39,579 nucleotides of DNA from Oceanospirillaceae bacterium (lineage in GTDB: Bacteria > Pseudomonadota > Gammaproteobacteria > Pseudomonadales > Balneatricaceae). The first letter of the stretch is position 1; each line of letters starts with the position of its first letter. The notes beneath the pieces were generated by a model, which saw nothing but the letters and a program-made list of their open reading frames with translations, was not told the origin of the DNA and searched no databases. The translations under genes were made by a program, and so were the position numbers. Shown here in pieces: positions 1 through 9,980 of the stretch. The stretch spans positions 112,140 to 151,718 of the forward strand of contig JAHEDZ010000004.1 in the NCBI GenBank assembly GCA_024640955.1. The letters run 5' to 3'.

Positions 1-593
1 ACCAGCATACCCAGCACAGGGTGATCGATGTAGTGCGTCTCTTTCGAGCGCATGCGACGGCTCTCCTGCATGCGAATCACACTGCCGGGTTGCTCGGAGC
101 CAGTTGCCGTATAGAGGTTCACCTCGGGGTAGACGTGTAGGAAGCGCAGGCGTTCGATGCGCACTGTACCTTCGAACGCACCGAAAGGGTCGACCAGCAT
201 AAGTGTAGTTTCGGTATTGGGGTTGAACTGCTCCAGCCAAGAGTTGTGGTAAAGCACTTCGTAGCCCTGACGAGCCAGCCGAGCCGCCTCGTCCGTCAGC
301 GCATAATCGCTCTTTTCAAGCTCCTCATTAGCGCTCAGCGGCATGCCATCATTTGGAATCGGTAGGCGGGCGTTGGTGAAGTCGATCGCTGGTAGATCGG
401 TGGGCCAGTTCTCTTCGGTGTAAGCTGGAATCTGCTGCTTGAACAGCACCATCTCGACCGTGTAGAGGTTCTCCTGCTCCTTGAGTTCAGCGGCCAGTGG
501 CAGAACGACCTCATCCTCAGCCTGCACCTGCACTGCTGCGGTGCCTAGGCTCAGTCCTAAAAAGAGTACAGCAGTGGCCTGCTTCAACTTCAT
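1..593 (-). CDS. csiV: CsiV family cell-envelope protein (3' end outside window)
   Basis: At least 197 residues are present; the 3' end lies beyond position 1. The start at 593 follows an AAGGAG ribosome site 10 nt upstream. The N-terminus is a signal peptide (MKLKQ, then a hydrophobic run) with a likely signal peptidase I site VQA|E at residues 25/26. The mature protein opens with the VEMVLFKQ strand and, near the cut, has the RRMRSKETHYIDHP segment that I recognise from the CsiV family, periplasmic proteins linked in Vibrio to activation of the LpoA/PBP1A peptidoglycan synthase. The gene lies 36 nt downstream of mfd on the same strand, as in Pseudomonas, and is probably co-transcribed with it. 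Family call is good; the function in this organism is inferred. Confidence 0.8.
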   Translation of the reverse strand, partial: MKLKQATAVLFLGLSLGTAAVQVQAEDEVVLPLAAELKEQENLYTVEMVLFKQQIPAYTEENWPTDLPAIDFTNARLPIPNDGMPLSANEELEKSDYALTDEAARLARQGYEVLYHNSWLEQFNPNTETTLMLVDPFGAFEGTVRIERLRFLHVYPEVNLYTATGSEQPGSVIRMQESRRMRSKETHYIDHPVLGML

Positions 594-629
594 TCTCACT
601 CTACTCCTTATTCGCCTCTATTTAGCGTT

Positions 630-3600
630 TCAATCAGCTTTGGGTTCTAGTAGCGCTAAAAGTGCTTCTAACGTCTGGAAACGTGTCTCGGGCTGGGCCA
701 TTGAGTTGTTAAAACGTAACGCTGTTGCCCCATCCAGTTTATAGACTGTTGGCTTACTCTGCACCAGTTTAACCAGCGTCAGTGGATCAACTTCGGTCTC
801 CTCACCGAACTCAAGTCGACCCGAGTCAGCGCCTACATCGATCTTATCGATACCGAGGCGCTCTGCATTGAGCTTAATACTAGTTTGACGCATCAGATTT
901 TGCAGGGATGGCGGCAACAGTCCGAAGCGATCGATCATCTCAACCTGCAATTCGCGCAGCGCCTCGTCTGACTTCGCCGCAGAGATGCGTTTGTAGAGTA
1001 TCAGTCGGTTGTGCACGTCCGGCAGATAGTCATCGGGGATCAGGGCAGGTAGGCGAATATTGATCTCGCAACCGCCGCGCAGGGGCTTGTCGAGGTTCGG
1101 CGTCTTGCCGTCCTGAATCGCTTTAACGGCCTGATCGAGCATCTCCATATAGAGGCTAAAACCGATCGTCTGCATCTGGCCGCTCTGCTCGTCACCCAAC
1201 AACTCACCCGCACCACGAATCTCGAGGTCATGGGTTGCTAGAGTAAAGCCGGCACCGAGCGTGCTCGCCTCCTCAATCGCTTCTAGACGTTTAAGTGCAT
1301 CCTTGGTCATCGCTTTCGGATGGGGAGTTAGTAGATAGGCGTAGGCCTGATGGTGCGAACGACCCACACGCCCGCGCAACTGGTGCAGCTGTGCCAGACC
1401 AAATTTGTCAGCTCGATCAATAATAATCGTGTTGGCGTTGGGAACGTCGATACCGGTCTCGATAATTGTCGTACAGACAAGTATGTTGAAACGTTTGTGG
1501 TAGAAATCGCCCATCACCTGCTCAAGCTCGCGCTCACGCATCTGGCCATGCCCCACACCGACGCGCGCCTCTGGAATCATTTCGGTGAGTTTGCGAGCCG
1601 TCTCTTCTATCGTTTTGACTTCGTTGTGCAGCAGGTAGACTTGCCCCCCGCGCAGCAGTTCACGCAGTATCGCCTCTTTAATCAGCGGTGCGTCGTATTG
1701 GCGTACAAAGGTTTTCACCGACAGGCGTCGCGCCGGTGGGGTGGCGATAATCGACAGGTCGCGCATGCCAGACATCGCCATATTTAGGGTTCGCGGTATC
1801 GGTGTTGCGGTCAGTGTGAGGATATCGACCTCAGAGCGCAGAGATTTTAAACGCTCTTTCTGTTGTACGCCGAAGCGGTGCTCCTCATCGATTATTAATA
1901 GCCCAAGGTTCGCGAACTCTATATCCCCCTGTATCAGCTTATGCGTGCCGATAAGGATATCGACCTGCCCCCTCTGCACCTGATCAATGATGGCATCCTG
2001 CTGCTTGCCAGTCCGGAAGCGCGAGATCAGCTCCACTTTGACCGGCCAGTCGGCGAAACGATCTCGGAAGTTCTCGAAGTGCTGTTGAGCTAGCAGGGTG
2101 GTGGGCACCAGCACCGCGACCTGTTTTCCGGCCTGGGCTGCGATAAATGCAGCGCGCATCGCAACTTCAGTCTTACCGAAGCCGACATCGCCACAGACCA
2201 ATCGATCCATCGGCTGAGGCGCTTGCATATCGCGGCGTACGGCATCGATCGCCATCGCCTGGTCTGCGGTCTCCTCAAATGGGAAACCACGTGAGAACTG
2301 CTCATACATCTGGTCGTCCAGGCTATACTGGAAGCCGACTCGTGCGGCGCGACGGGCGTAGATGTCAAGTAGTTCGGCTGCAGCGTCGCGGACTTTCTCC
2401 GCCGCTTTGCGGCGCGCTTTACTCCACTGTTCAGTGCCAAGTTTATGGAGTGGAGCGCTCTCATCCCCCGCGCCCGAGTAGCGGCTGATCAGATGTAGGG
2501 AGCCGACGGGCACGTAAAGCTTAGAACCCTTGGCGTACTCTAATGTTAGGAACTCAGTCGGTGAGTTATCGATATCGATCGTCTGCAGGCCCAGATAGCG
2601 CCCAACCCCATGATCCAGATGCACGACCGGACTACCGATAGTCAGCTCGGACAGATGGTTGATCGCCTGGTCCGCATCGACCTTCGCCTTATCGCGGCGA
2701 CGGCGCTGGAACACCTGATTACCGAAGAGCTGAGCTTCGGTAATAAGCTGCACCGAGCCCGGGATGTATAGACCACGTTCTATGGGTGCTACACAGATCG
2801 AAACCCTCTGCGGCGCGTCTAGAAATGCAGCCCAGGAGTCGAACAGTGTAGGTTTAATATCCATCGCTGCGAGCTGAGTTAGCAGCGCTTCACGCCGTCC
2901 GGCTGACTCTGCACAGATCAACACGGGCTCGGCGGCTGTGCTGATCAAATTCGCGAGAGGGCGCAACGGCTCAGCGGCTGTTGGTGATGCGCTGAGGTTG
3001 GGTGGCTCGCAACTCTCCAGATTATCCCTACCCGGCTTAACCTCCTCAGGAGTCAGACTCAGCCTTACCATCGGCCAGTTTTTCAGCTGGCTGGCCAGAG
3101 TATCAGCCGCGAGAAACAGCTCATCCGGCGACAGGATAGGGCGCGTTAAGTCGCCTTGGCGCTCCTCGTATCGGTTGCGCACACTCGCTTCAAAGGCTTT
3201 TGCGGCCTCATGCCCACCCGCGTGTTGAACAACGAGCGTCTTGGCGGGTAGATAGTCGAATAGCGTCGCGCACTGTTCGAAGAAGAGGGGTAGATAGTAC
3301 TCGATACCCGCCGGCGCTAGCCCCGAGGAGACATCCTGATAGATTGGGCAGTTACCGTAGTCCACATCGAAGCGCTGGCGCCAGCGCGCCTTGAACTGGT
3401 CGATCGCCTCTTTATGGAAGGGGTGTTCACGCGCCGGAAGTATGCGTACCCGCTCAACCTGCTCAACTGAACGCTGAGTCTCTGGATCGAAGGTGCGCAG
3501 TGTGTCGATCTCATCATCAAATAGATCGATACGAAGAGGTTCGTTGCTACCCATAGGGTAGAGGTCGATGATGGCACCGCGCACGGCGAACTCACCGTGC

Positions 3601-4079
3601 TCATAGACAGTATCGACAAGCGAGTAGCCCGCATCAATCAATTGCGCGCGCATCTGATCGGGGTCGAGCTGCTGGCCGCTCTCTAACCAGAACACATTGC
3701 CGCCCACATACTCTTTGGGAGCGATACGCTGCATCGCAGTGGCGACTGGTACAACTAGCACTCCACGGCGCATCGCTTGCAGGCGGTAGAGAGCCTCTAA
3801 ACGCTGAGAGATGATATCTTGGTGAGGCGAGAAGTTGTCATAAGCGAGCGTCTCCCAGTCAGGAAACAGCAGCACCGGGAGCTGCTTGCCGGCAAAGAAG
3901 CGAATCTCGCGGCGCAGACGGCTGGCGCTCTCTGAGTCGTTGCAGAGAATCAGGATCGGGCGCTCTTCGGCTTGGCTGAGCTGCTCAACTAACCAACCTG
4001 CCGCGGCCCCCTGTACTGCACCTACACGTCTGAGGTCGCCAGATTTAGTGGGGGGCTTAAAGGGGAGGGTTGCGCTCAA
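630..4079 (-). CDS. mfd: Transcription-repair coupling factor Mfd
   Basis: Full-length 1149-residue Mfd, the DNA translocase that removes stalled RNA polymerase and recruits UvrA to transcribed-strand lesions. The N-terminal UvrB-like damage-recognition modules are followed by the RNA polymerase interaction domain (around residues 480-560, with LDHGVGRYLGL). The RecG-like motor comes next: Walker A GDVGFGKTE with Lys636, the DEEH box (IIDEEHRFG) and motif VI in QLRGRVGRSHHQAY. A C-terminal TRCF domain follows. The start is TTG at 4079 with AGGAG 7 nt upstream. It lies 45 nt downstream of arsJ on the same strand, so it may be partly co-transcribed with the arsenic genes, although a promoter inside the arsJ end cannot be excluded. 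csiV follows 36 nt downstream. Confidence 0.98.
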   Translation of the reverse strand: MSATLPFKPPTKSGDLRRVGAVQGAAAGWLVEQLSQAEERPILILCNDSESASRLRREIRFFAGKQLPVLLFPDWETLAYDNFSPHQDIISQRLEALYRLQAMRRGVLVVPVATAMQRIAPKEYVGGNVFWLESGQQLDPDQMRAQLIDAGYSLVDTVYEHGEFAVRGAIIDLYPMGSNEPLRIDLFDDEIDTLRTFDPETQRSVEQVERVRILPAREHPFHKEAIDQFKARWRQRFDVDYGNCPIYQDVSSGLAPAGIEYYLPLFFEQCATLFDYLPAKTLVVQHAGGHEAAKAFEASVRNRYEERQGDLTRPILSPDELFLAADTLASQLKNWPMVRLSLTPEEVKPGRDNLESCEPPNLSASPTAAEPLRPLANLISTAAEPVLICAESAGRREALLTQLAAMDIKPTLFDSWAAFLDAPQRVSICVAPIERGLYIPGSVQLITEAQLFGNQVFQRRRRDKAKVDADQAINHLSELTIGSPVVHLDHGVGRYLGLQTIDIDNSPTEFLTLEYAKGSKLYVPVGSLHLISRYSGAGDESAPLHKLGTEQWSKARRKAAEKVRDAAAELLDIYARRAARVGFQYSLDDQMYEQFSRGFPFEETADQAMAIDAVRRDMQAPQPMDRLVCGDVGFGKTEVAMRAAFIAAQAGKQVAVLVPTTLLAQQHFENFRDRFADWPVKVELISRFRTGKQQDAIIDQVQRGQVDILIGTHKLIQGDIEFANLGLLIIDEEHRFGVQQKERLKSLRSEVDILTLTATPIPRTLNMAMSGMRDLSIIATPPARRLSVKTFVRQYDAPLIKEAILRELLRGGQVYLLHNEVKTIEETARKLTEMIPEARVGVGHGQMRERELEQVMGDFYHKRFNILVCTTIIETGIDVPNANTIIIDRADKFGLAQLHQLRGRVGRSHHQAYAYLLTPHPKAMTKDALKRLEAIEEASTLGAGFTLATHDLEIRGAGELLGDEQSGQMQTIGFSLYMEMLDQAVKAIQDGKTPNLDKPLRGGCEINIRLPALIPDDYLPDVHNRLILYKRISAAKSDEALRELQVEMIDRFGLLPPSLQNLMRQTSIKLNAERLGIDKIDVGADSGRLEFGEETEVDPLTLVKLVQSKPTVYKLDGATALRFNNSMAQPETRFQTLEALLALLEPKAD

Positions 4080-4124
4080 TGTCAGGCTCCTGCGGCTCGA
4101 GTGAGAAAGCGCACAGTTTAACGA

Positions 4125-5345
4125 TCATTGCTGCTTTGCAAAACCGTCAAATTTCAGTTGTGTAGAAAGTAGCGTGCAAATGAGGATAAAGAGTGCGGCG
4201 CCCCAAAGGCAGGCTTCAAGTCCATGGGCTTGGTAGAGGTAGCCTGACAATAGTGTTCCAATCAGGCGGCCGGCGGCGTTGGCCATGTAGTAGAAACCGA
4301 CGTCGAGTGATACTGCATCCCTGTTAGCAAGGTTGACGATTAGATAGGAGTGCAACGAAGAGTTGACCGCAAATAGCGCGCCAAATACCAGCAGTCCAAC
4401 CACTAGCCAGCGATCCGGTTCAGCTGTTGTTGATAACTGGGTTGCGAGGGCAAAGAGTGGCACGATTAACGCGAGCGACCAGAGAAACGGCTGCGCTCGG
4501 GTGGGCTGTTCTCCACTGCGTTTACCAGTCAAGTAGGGTGCCAGCGTTTGCACGACACCATAGCCGATTATCCAGAGTGCCAGAAAACTGCTCACCTCAG
4601 TGTGTGCCCAGCCCAGTTCTGCGCTCAGATAGACCGGAAGTGCCACAACAAACCATAGATCACGCGCGCCAAATAGAAACAGGCGTGCAGCCGACAGAAT
4701 ATTGATATTGCTGCTTTTTGAGAAAATTTGAGAGAACTTAGGTTTGCTGTTGGCTACGCCTAAATCTTTACCCAGTTTTGCTAGGCTCAGTAGCAGGGTA
4801 AAACTAAGCATAATTACCATCGACAGCACAGCGCCCTGAAAACCCTGCCACCAGAGCAGCAGCCCACCAAGGAAGAAACCGGCCCCTTTAAGGCTGTTCT
4901 TTGAACCGGTAAGAAATGAAACCCAACGGTAGAGTGACTGATTGGCCCCCTCAGGTATCAGCAGCTTAATAGCGCTCTTGGCGCTCATTTTGTTGAGGTC
5001 TTTAGCAATCCCCGACAGCGCTTGAGCCGCCATCACCCAGGGGACTGTAAGCATCGCCGCGGGCACCAGTAGCATAGAGAGTGCGACCACCTGCAGTGCT
5101 AGGCCGATATTCATCGTGCGGTTCAGGCCTATACGCGCACCCAGCCATCCACCCACCAGATTGGTGACCACACCAAAGAACTCATAGAAGAGAAACAGCA
5201 GGGCAATCTCAAGCGGTGAGTAGCCCAGCGTATGGAAGTGCAACACCACTAGCATACGCAAGGCACCGTCGGTTAGCGTAAACGCCCAGTAGTTACCGGT
5301 TACCAGCAGATACTGGCGGACATCGGCAGATAGGTGTTTCAGCAC
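4125..5345 (-). CDS. arsJ: Organoarsenical efflux MFS transporter ArsJ
   Basis: A 406-residue major facilitator with about 11-12 hydrophobic segments. The opening segment (YLLVTGNYWAFTLTDGALRM), the KDLNKMSAKSAIKLL loop and the FLTGSKNSLKG stretch are those of ArsJ. The known role of ArsJ is export of 1-arseno-3-phosphoglycerate, made when GAPDH uses arsenate in place of phosphate; the exported ester then hydrolyses outside the cell. The start is GTG at 5345, only 2 nt after the stop of the partner GAPDH gene, so the two form one transcriptional unit. mfd follows 45 nt downstream. The call rests on sequence resemblance plus the diagnostic gap-arsJ pairing. A generic MFS exporter is the alternative but is less likely. 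Confidence 0.88.
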   Translation of the reverse strand: MLKHLSADVRQYLLVTGNYWAFTLTDGALRMLVVLHFHTLGYSPLEIALLFLFYEFFGVVTNLVGGWLGARIGLNRTMNIGLALQVVALSMLLVPAAMLTVPWVMAAQALSGIAKDLNKMSAKSAIKLLIPEGANQSLYRWVSFLTGSKNSLKGAGFFLGGLLLWWQGFQGAVLSMVIMLSFTLLLSLAKLGKDLGVANSKPKFSQIFSKSSNINILSAARLFLFGARDLWFVVALPVYLSAELGWAHTEVSSFLALWIIGYGVVQTLAPYLTGKRSGEQPTRAQPFLWSLALIVPLFALATQLSTTAEPDRWLVVGLLVFGALFAVNSSLHSYLIVNLANRDAVSLDVGFYYMANAAGRLIGTLLSGYLYQAHGLEACLWGAALFILICTLLSTQLKFDGFAKQQ

Positions 5346-5347
5346 AA

Positions 5348-6355
5348 TTACTGCTCTAACTGAGCAACATAGCGGGCCAGGTCGGCGGTGCGATTAACGT
5401 AGCCCCATTCATTGTCATACCAAGCATAGATCTTCGCTTGGGTGCCGTTGATAACCATCGTTGAGAGAGCATCGATGATGCTCGATCTGGGGTCGGTTTT
5501 GTAATCGATTGAGACCAATGGCCGCTCTTCATAGCCTAGGATATCCCTCAAGTCGCCCTCTGCGGCCTCTTTGAACCAAGCGTTCAGCTCTTCAGCCGTG
5601 GTGGCCCGGGAGAGCTCAAACACACAGTCGGTGAGTGACGCATTTGCCAGAGGAACGCGAATCGCATGGCCATTAAGTCGACCGGTGAGCTCTGGAAAGA
5701 TCTTAGTGATCGCCTTAGCTGAGCCAGTTGTGGTTGGAATCAGGCTCATGCCACAAGCGCGGGCACGGCGCAGATCCTTGTGCGGTGCGTCGAGGATGGT
5801 TTGAGTGTTGGTAAGATCGTGGACGGTAGTCATCGAGCCGTGGACGATGCCGATCTTCTCTTGCAGTACTTTAATCAAAGGTGCCAGACAGTTAGTCGTA
5901 CAGGAAGCCGCGGTAACGATGCGGTGCTCTCTGGGGTTATACAAGTTGTGGTTGACGCCGTAGACGATATTGAGCGCTCCCTCATCGGCAACCGGGGCGG
6001 TCACAACGACGCGTTTTACGCCCTGATCGAGGTAGGCCTGTAGCGTCTCCAGAGTTTTGAACTTGCCGCTGGCTTCAATCACTAGGTCGCAGTTGCTCCA
6101 ATCAGTCTCGCCGATTGAGCCGTTGTTGGTGACCTTTATCGTTTGTCCATCAATCATGACCTTATCGGCTTCGCTGCTCGCTTCAGTGGCCCAGCGCCCA
6201 TGAACGGAGTCAAAATTGAGCAGGTGGGCATATGTCGCAGCATCACCGGCAGGATCATTGATCTGAATCATTTCGAATTCGGGCCAGTTAAAAGCGGTAC
6301 GTACTATTAGACGACCCATTCGGCCAAAACCGTTGATACCAACGCGCATAGTCAC
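5348..6355 (-). CDS. gap: ArsJ-associated glyceraldehyde-3-phosphate dehydrogenase
   Basis: A complete 335-residue type I GAPDH. The Rossmann motif [12 protein letters not shown] is at residues 5-16, the catalytic Cys152 lies in SCTTNC, the His base in [10 protein letters not shown], and the C-terminus ends with [10 protein letters not shown]. The immediately adjacent arsJ indicates the arsenic-dedicated paralogue, which forms 1-arseno-3-phosphoglycerate from glyceraldehyde 3-phosphate and arsenate. The start is GTG at 6355 with AGGAGA 5 nt upstream; an in-frame ATG two codons later is an alternative start. A second, longer GAPDH lies at 10291-11721, so this copy need not carry the glycolytic or gluconeogenic flux. 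No arsR, arsC or other ars gene is visible near it. Confidence 0.92.
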   Translation of the reverse strand: MTMRVGINGFGRMGRLIVRTAFNWPEFEMIQINDPAGDAATYAHLLNFDSVHGRWATEASSEADKVMIDGQTIKVTNNGSIGETDWSNCDLVIEASGKFKTLETLQAYLDQGVKRVVVTAPVADEGALNIVYGVNHNLYNPREHRIVTAASCTTNCLAPLIKVLQEKIGIVHGSMTTVHDLTNTQTILDAPHKDLRRARACGMSLIPTTTGSAKAITKIFPELTGRLNGHAIRVPLANASLTDCVFELSRATTAEELNAWFKEAAEGDLRDILGYEERPLVSIDYKTDPRSSIIDALSTMVINGTQAKIYAWYDNEWGYVNRTADLARYVAQLEQ

Positions 6356-6455
6356 AGAGTTCTCCTATCTGAGCATTTAGTTAAAATTAATTCGCGAGGA
6401 TAAGCCTAAATTGTGACACTTTTTTTAAAGCGAAGGGATATCTGGGCCAGATTAC

Positions 6456-6472
6456 CAAAAGAAAGTCTTTTG
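6456..6472. promoter_or_regulatory. Inverted repeat in the gap(ars)/sensor divergent region
   Basis: CAAAAGA and TCTTTTG form a perfect 7-bp inverted repeat around AAG. It sits in the roughly 205-bp region between the divergent ars GAPDH gene and the sensor gene at 6562. Its position suits an operator, but it is A/T-rich and short enough to occur by chance. I see no recognisable ArsR box. Confidence 0.25.
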
Positions 6473-6490
6473 AGACATTCAAGACAATAA

Positions 6491-6520
6491 TTGGCGCAAT
6501 TTCAGAAGCCCGTCTATCTT
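6491..6520 (+). promoter_or_regulatory. Candidate sigma-70 promoter for the sensor/kinase pair
   Basis: TTGGCG at 6491-6496 and TATCTT at 6515-6520 are separated by 18 bp and lie about 40 bp before the ATG at 6562. The match to consensus is moderate. Confidence 0.35.
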
Positions 6521-6561
6521 TAATAAAACCAAAGATACGGACATATCTCCAACTCAGCCCT

Positions 6562-7329
6562 ATGACAGCTAACGGTAAATCATCCATCTCCCTTCTGGCG
6601 ACTGCTGCAGTCGTCGTGCTTTTTGGAATCCTGATGCATCAAATTGCTAGCCGCCTCGTTTCAGACCGGTTAGAGAGCGCTGTGCTCCGAGCGAGTGAGG
6701 CGGCAAATCAGGACCTAACACAGCTATTTGTCAACGATCTCTACGATGCGATTGAGCCTGCTGTGCGTTTGAGCGCGAATATCAACAAGCAGAACGACGC
6801 GCTCAGCAATGAAGAGTACGAACGTATCAATGGTCGTATCCGTGAATTTATGCTCGGCACCGACTTTCTCAAGATAAAGCTCTACAACCTGCACGGCACA
6901 ACGCTCTACTCCTCAGATCCAAACCAACTCGGAGCAGATTACTCTGGTAATAACGGCTTTATTGCTGCGATGCGCGGTGGCTCCTACTCCGTATCAGAGT
7001 TGCGCTCTGAGTTCGGCGGTTACAGCGGTGTGGTTTATGATCGCGACGTCGTCTCAAGTTATGTGCCGGTACGGCGCTCGATTGATGGATCGAACAGTGC
7101 TGGGCGGATTATCGGCGTTGCCGAGATCTATGTTGATCGGACCGACGAGATGGAGGCTGTTCGCGCTGCAGCCAGTGAGCTCAGTTTTATGCTGGCGCTT
7201 GCAATGTTCCTAGCGCTGGTATTGATGGTCGGCGTTATCTGGTATTTGTCACTCAGTATGACTGAACGGTATATCCGCGGTGCTGAAGCGATCCAAGAGC
7301 AAGGCATACATGCCGGAGAGAAGGAATGA
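6562..7329 (+). CDS. Membrane-anchored periplasmic sensor protein, no output domain
   Basis: A 255-residue protein with one N-terminal membrane helix (about residues 6-28), a periplasmic region of about 180 residues and a second helix (about 210-231), ending in a short charged cytoplasmic tail. The periplasmic part ([13 protein letters not shown], then SSYVPVRRS and [10 protein letters not shown]) resembles the PAS/Cache-like sensor folds of histidine kinases and chemoreceptors. There is no HAMP, kinase, cyclase or methyl-accepting output domain. The stop overlaps the start of the downstream hybrid kinase (ATGA at 7326-7329), so the two are translationally coupled. I infer an accessory sensor subunit for that kinase. 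No ribosome site is obvious before 6562, so the start is less certain than the gene. Confidence 0.8.
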   Translation: MTANGKSSISLLATAAVVVLFGILMHQIASRLVSDRLESAVLRASEAANQDLTQLFVNDLYDAIEPAVRLSANINKQNDALSNEEYERINGRIREFMLGTDFLKIKLYNLHGTTLYSSDPNQLGADYSGNNGFIAAMRGGSYSVSELRSEFGGYSGVVYDRDVVSSYVPVRRSIDGSNSAGRIIGVAEIYVDRTDEMEAVRAAASELSFMLALAMFLALVLMVGVIWYLSLSMTERYIRGAEAIQEQGIHAGEKE

Positions 7330-9980
7330 TCGCATCGCAGTCTAGCCGCAGACTTCTAGTTATCATGGTGGTCGCAACCCTTATGGTCACCACTGGCCTG
7401 CTTGCGATTACCTACTGGCATACGCGCAATGTCGAGCGCGCTTCGCTAGTCTACACTGCTCGCCAGTACGCCAGTCTTGTCTCTTATCTACGCAACTTCT
7501 ATGCCGATGAAATTCTGCCGAGTGTCAGTGGTTCAGGTATCGAAATCACTCACGATTATCACCAGAAAGACAATGCCCTGCCTGTTCCTGCTACGTTCAC
7601 ACAAGACTTTGCTGACTATGCGAACTCGTTTAGTGGTGATATTCGCTTCGATATTGTCAGCAATTACCCCTTCCCCTGGCGTGAGCAGAAGCGTTTAGGG
7701 GCGTTTGAGGCACGCGCGCTGAATGAGCTCTCGGTTCTGCGAGGCGAGAAAGAGTACCTAGAGTACATCCCGGAGAATGGTCGGGATGTGCTCAATTTAG
7801 CCCTGCCGTTAAGAATGACTGCAGGCTGTGTCGCCTGTCACAACACTCACCCAGACTCGCCGAAAAAAGATTGGGTGGTCGGTGATGTGCGGGGTATTCA
7901 GGTTGTGCAACTACCGATTGTGCATTTAGCCGAGGGGCAGCGCTCGAGTGTATTACTACTGATCGCCTTCATCGTAACCTCGTTTGTAATCACCTTCTTC
8001 GTGATCGCCAGCCTGTCAAACCGCAATCTCGTTATCATGAATAACCTGCGTTTGAGTAACCGTAAGTTGGGCTCCGCGATGAATGATCTTGTGCAGGCAC
8101 GTGATGCTGCCGAAACAGCTAGCCGCGCTAAGTCTGAGTTTGTTGCCAATATCTCGCATGAAATCCGCACGCCGATGAACGCTATTATCGGTATGTCCGA
8201 ACTTGCACTAGATGATGACCGGACGGTCGGTGGGCGCAGCTACTTCGAGCGTATCCACGAGGCATCGACCAGTCTGTTGAATGTCATCAATGACCTTCTC
8301 GATTTTGCAAAAATTGAAGCAGGTAGAGTGGAGCTTGAGCGCATCGATTTCGACCTTCGCCACCTGGCTGAGTCGGCACTGGATTCAATCCGTATACAAG
8401 CACGCCGCGAGAACGTCGATGTGCGCCTGGAACTAGATAAAGCGTTACCACGTTACTTGCGCGGCGACCCTACACGACTGCGCCAGGTGCTGGTAAACCT
8501 GCTCTCCAATGCAGCTAAATTTACTGCTAAAGGCGAGATCGCTCTGCAGATTCATTACGTTAAGCGTCCTATCGGTGACAGAATTGCCTTCAGCGTCCAT
8601 GACACCGGTATTGGTATCAGCCCTGAGCTCAAGGAGCGCCTGTTCAAGCCCTTTGAGCAGGCCGATGGCAGCACTACGCGTCGCTTTGGGGGTACCGGGT
8701 TGGGGCTTACGATCTCCGTGGACCTCGTACATCTGATGCAAGGTGATTTGAGCGTTGAGAGTGAGCTGGGCGAAGGTAGCTGTTTTGCCTTTGATATCCC
8801 ACTGGAGGCCGGTGAGAAACCTCTAGTCGATCCTGCCTTGGCGGTGAAGTTACCCTCTGAGTCAGATGCACCGGATACCAAACCCCTGCACGGAAAAGAG
8901 GTACTACTGGTCGAAGACAATGAGATGAATCAGCGCGTTGCAACGGCGTTTCTTGAGCGTTTCGGTCTGATCGTCCACCTTGCGGTTGATGGGCTCGAGG
9001 CGATTGAGCGGGTAAAGTTGCAGCACTTTGATCTGGTGCTAATGGATGTTCAGATGCCGCGTATGGACGGCCTGACGGCCACCCGCGAGCTGCGCAAATC
9101 AGGCTTTGCCAAGTTGCCAATTATTGCGATGACTGCTCATGCAAGCTCTGAGGCTAGGGCTGAGAGTTTAGATGCAGGAATGGACGATCACATCTCTAAG
9201 CCCATCGACAGCCGCGAGCTCTACAGAACCTTAGTCGGCGCTATCGCACCTGAAGCCGCGCAGTCTGCTGAGCAAGCAGAAGCGGTCGTTGCTGAAGTGA
9301 TTCCCGAAGTCGATGAGCTTGATCCTGAGGTGGCACAACTGGCCAAACGCCTGGCGCCTGAGATTGATCCGGTGATTGGAATGAAACGCTCCTGCGCCAA
9401 TCTGGAGGAGTATATTGAAGAAGTACTGGAGGATTACCGAGATCGCTTCCAGGAGACCGTTGATAAGATTTATGAGGCGGTAGCCGCGCAGGAGTGGCAG
9501 ACAGGTGCTGATCTGGCGCACAACGTTAAATCGGTCAGTGCCATGCTGGGTGCGCAAAGTCTCTCTGAGGCTTTTGCCGCTGTAGAGCATAGCCTGCGTA
9601 AAGAGGAGCTTGTGGATCTGGACGCACAGTTACAAACGCTACGCTACCGTGACTCTGCTGTGCACGCTCAAATTCATGCCTATTTTGAGCAGGGTGGTGA
9701 GGAGCCATTGCATGCGCAAGAGAACGCTGAGGGCGCTACTGAATCGATTGACAAAGAAGGGCCGGAGGTCGATCCACTGCTACTGAAACTGGAGCAGTTG
9801 GCGGAGGAGCTGTCCGAGGGCAAAGCTAAAGCCGCTGCTCTGACGCTCAATGAGCTCAAGGTGGCGCTCAAAGCGGCTAAGCTCAGCGCACTGCAACTTG
9901 AGCTGGGCGAACTGATTGAAGAGCAAGAGTTCGACGAGGCGCAACGTACCTTACGTAAGATTATGCTGCGCCTCGCGTGA
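7326..9980 (+). CDS. Hybrid histidine kinase with haem-type DUF3365 sensor, receiver and Hpt
   Basis: An 884-residue membrane kinase. After an N-terminal helix (about 10-28) comes a periplasmic DUF3365/Tll0287-like domain with a c-type haem motif CVACH at residues 168-172. A second helix follows (about 209-231). The HisKA domain carries His278 in SHEIRTPMN, and the HATPase has N, G1 (DTGIGIS) and G2 (FGGTGLGL) boxes. The receiver carries Asp574 ([13 protein letters not shown]). A C-terminal Hpt domain has His732 in [13 protein letters not shown]. The intact relay His-Asp-His shows an active BarA/ArcB-type phosphorelay that must pass phosphate to a separate response regulator not seen in this window. 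Haem suggests redox or gas sensing; the ligand is unknown. It overlaps the preceding sensor gene by 4 nt. Confidence 0.93.
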   Translation: MIASQSSRRLLVIMVVATLMVTTGLLAITYWHTRNVERASLVYTARQYASLVSYLRNFYADEILPSVSGSGIEITHDYHQKDNALPVPATFTQDFADYANSFSGDIRFDIVSNYPFPWREQKRLGAFEARALNELSVLRGEKEYLEYIPENGRDVLNLALPLRMTAGCVACHNTHPDSPKKDWVVGDVRGIQVVQLPIVHLAEGQRSSVLLLIAFIVTSFVITFFVIASLSNRNLVIMNNLRLSNRKLGSAMNDLVQARDAAETASRAKSEFVANISHEIRTPMNAIIGMSELALDDDRTVGGRSYFERIHEASTSLLNVINDLLDFAKIEAGRVELERIDFDLRHLAESALDSIRIQARRENVDVRLELDKALPRYLRGDPTRLRQVLVNLLSNAAKFTAKGEIALQIHYVKRPIGDRIAFSVHDTGIGISPELKERLFKPFEQADGSTTRRFGGTGLGLTISVDLVHLMQGDLSVESELGEGSCFAFDIPLEAGEKPLVDPALAVKLPSESDAPDTKPLHGKEVLLVEDNEMNQRVATAFLERFGLIVHLAVDGLEAIERVKLQHFDLVLMDVQMPRMDGLTATRELRKSGFAKLPIIAMTAHASSEARAESLDAGMDDHISKPIDSRELYRTLVGAIAPEAAQSAEQAEAVVAEVIPEVDELDPEVAQLAKRLAPEIDPVIGMKRSCANLEEYIEEVLEDYRDRFQETVDKIYEAVAAQEWQTGADLAHNVKSVSAMLGAQSLSEAFAAVEHSLRKEELVDLDAQLQTLRYRDSAVHAQIHAYFEQGGEEPLHAQENAEGATESIDKEGPEVDPLLLKLEQLAEELSEGKAKAAALTLNELKVALKAAKLSALQLELGELIEEQEFDEAQRTLRKIMLRLA

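Noticed and set aside
481-744. 87-codon plus-strand frame across the mfd-csiV junction
   Set aside because: It runs antisense to the csiV signal peptide and the mfd C-terminus; the Ser-rich low-complexity product is typical of a shadow frame.
6562-9980. The sensor and kinase genes as one frameshifted gene
   Set aside because: Each has its own pair of membrane helices and its own periplasmic domain, and the junction is a normal ATGA coupling.
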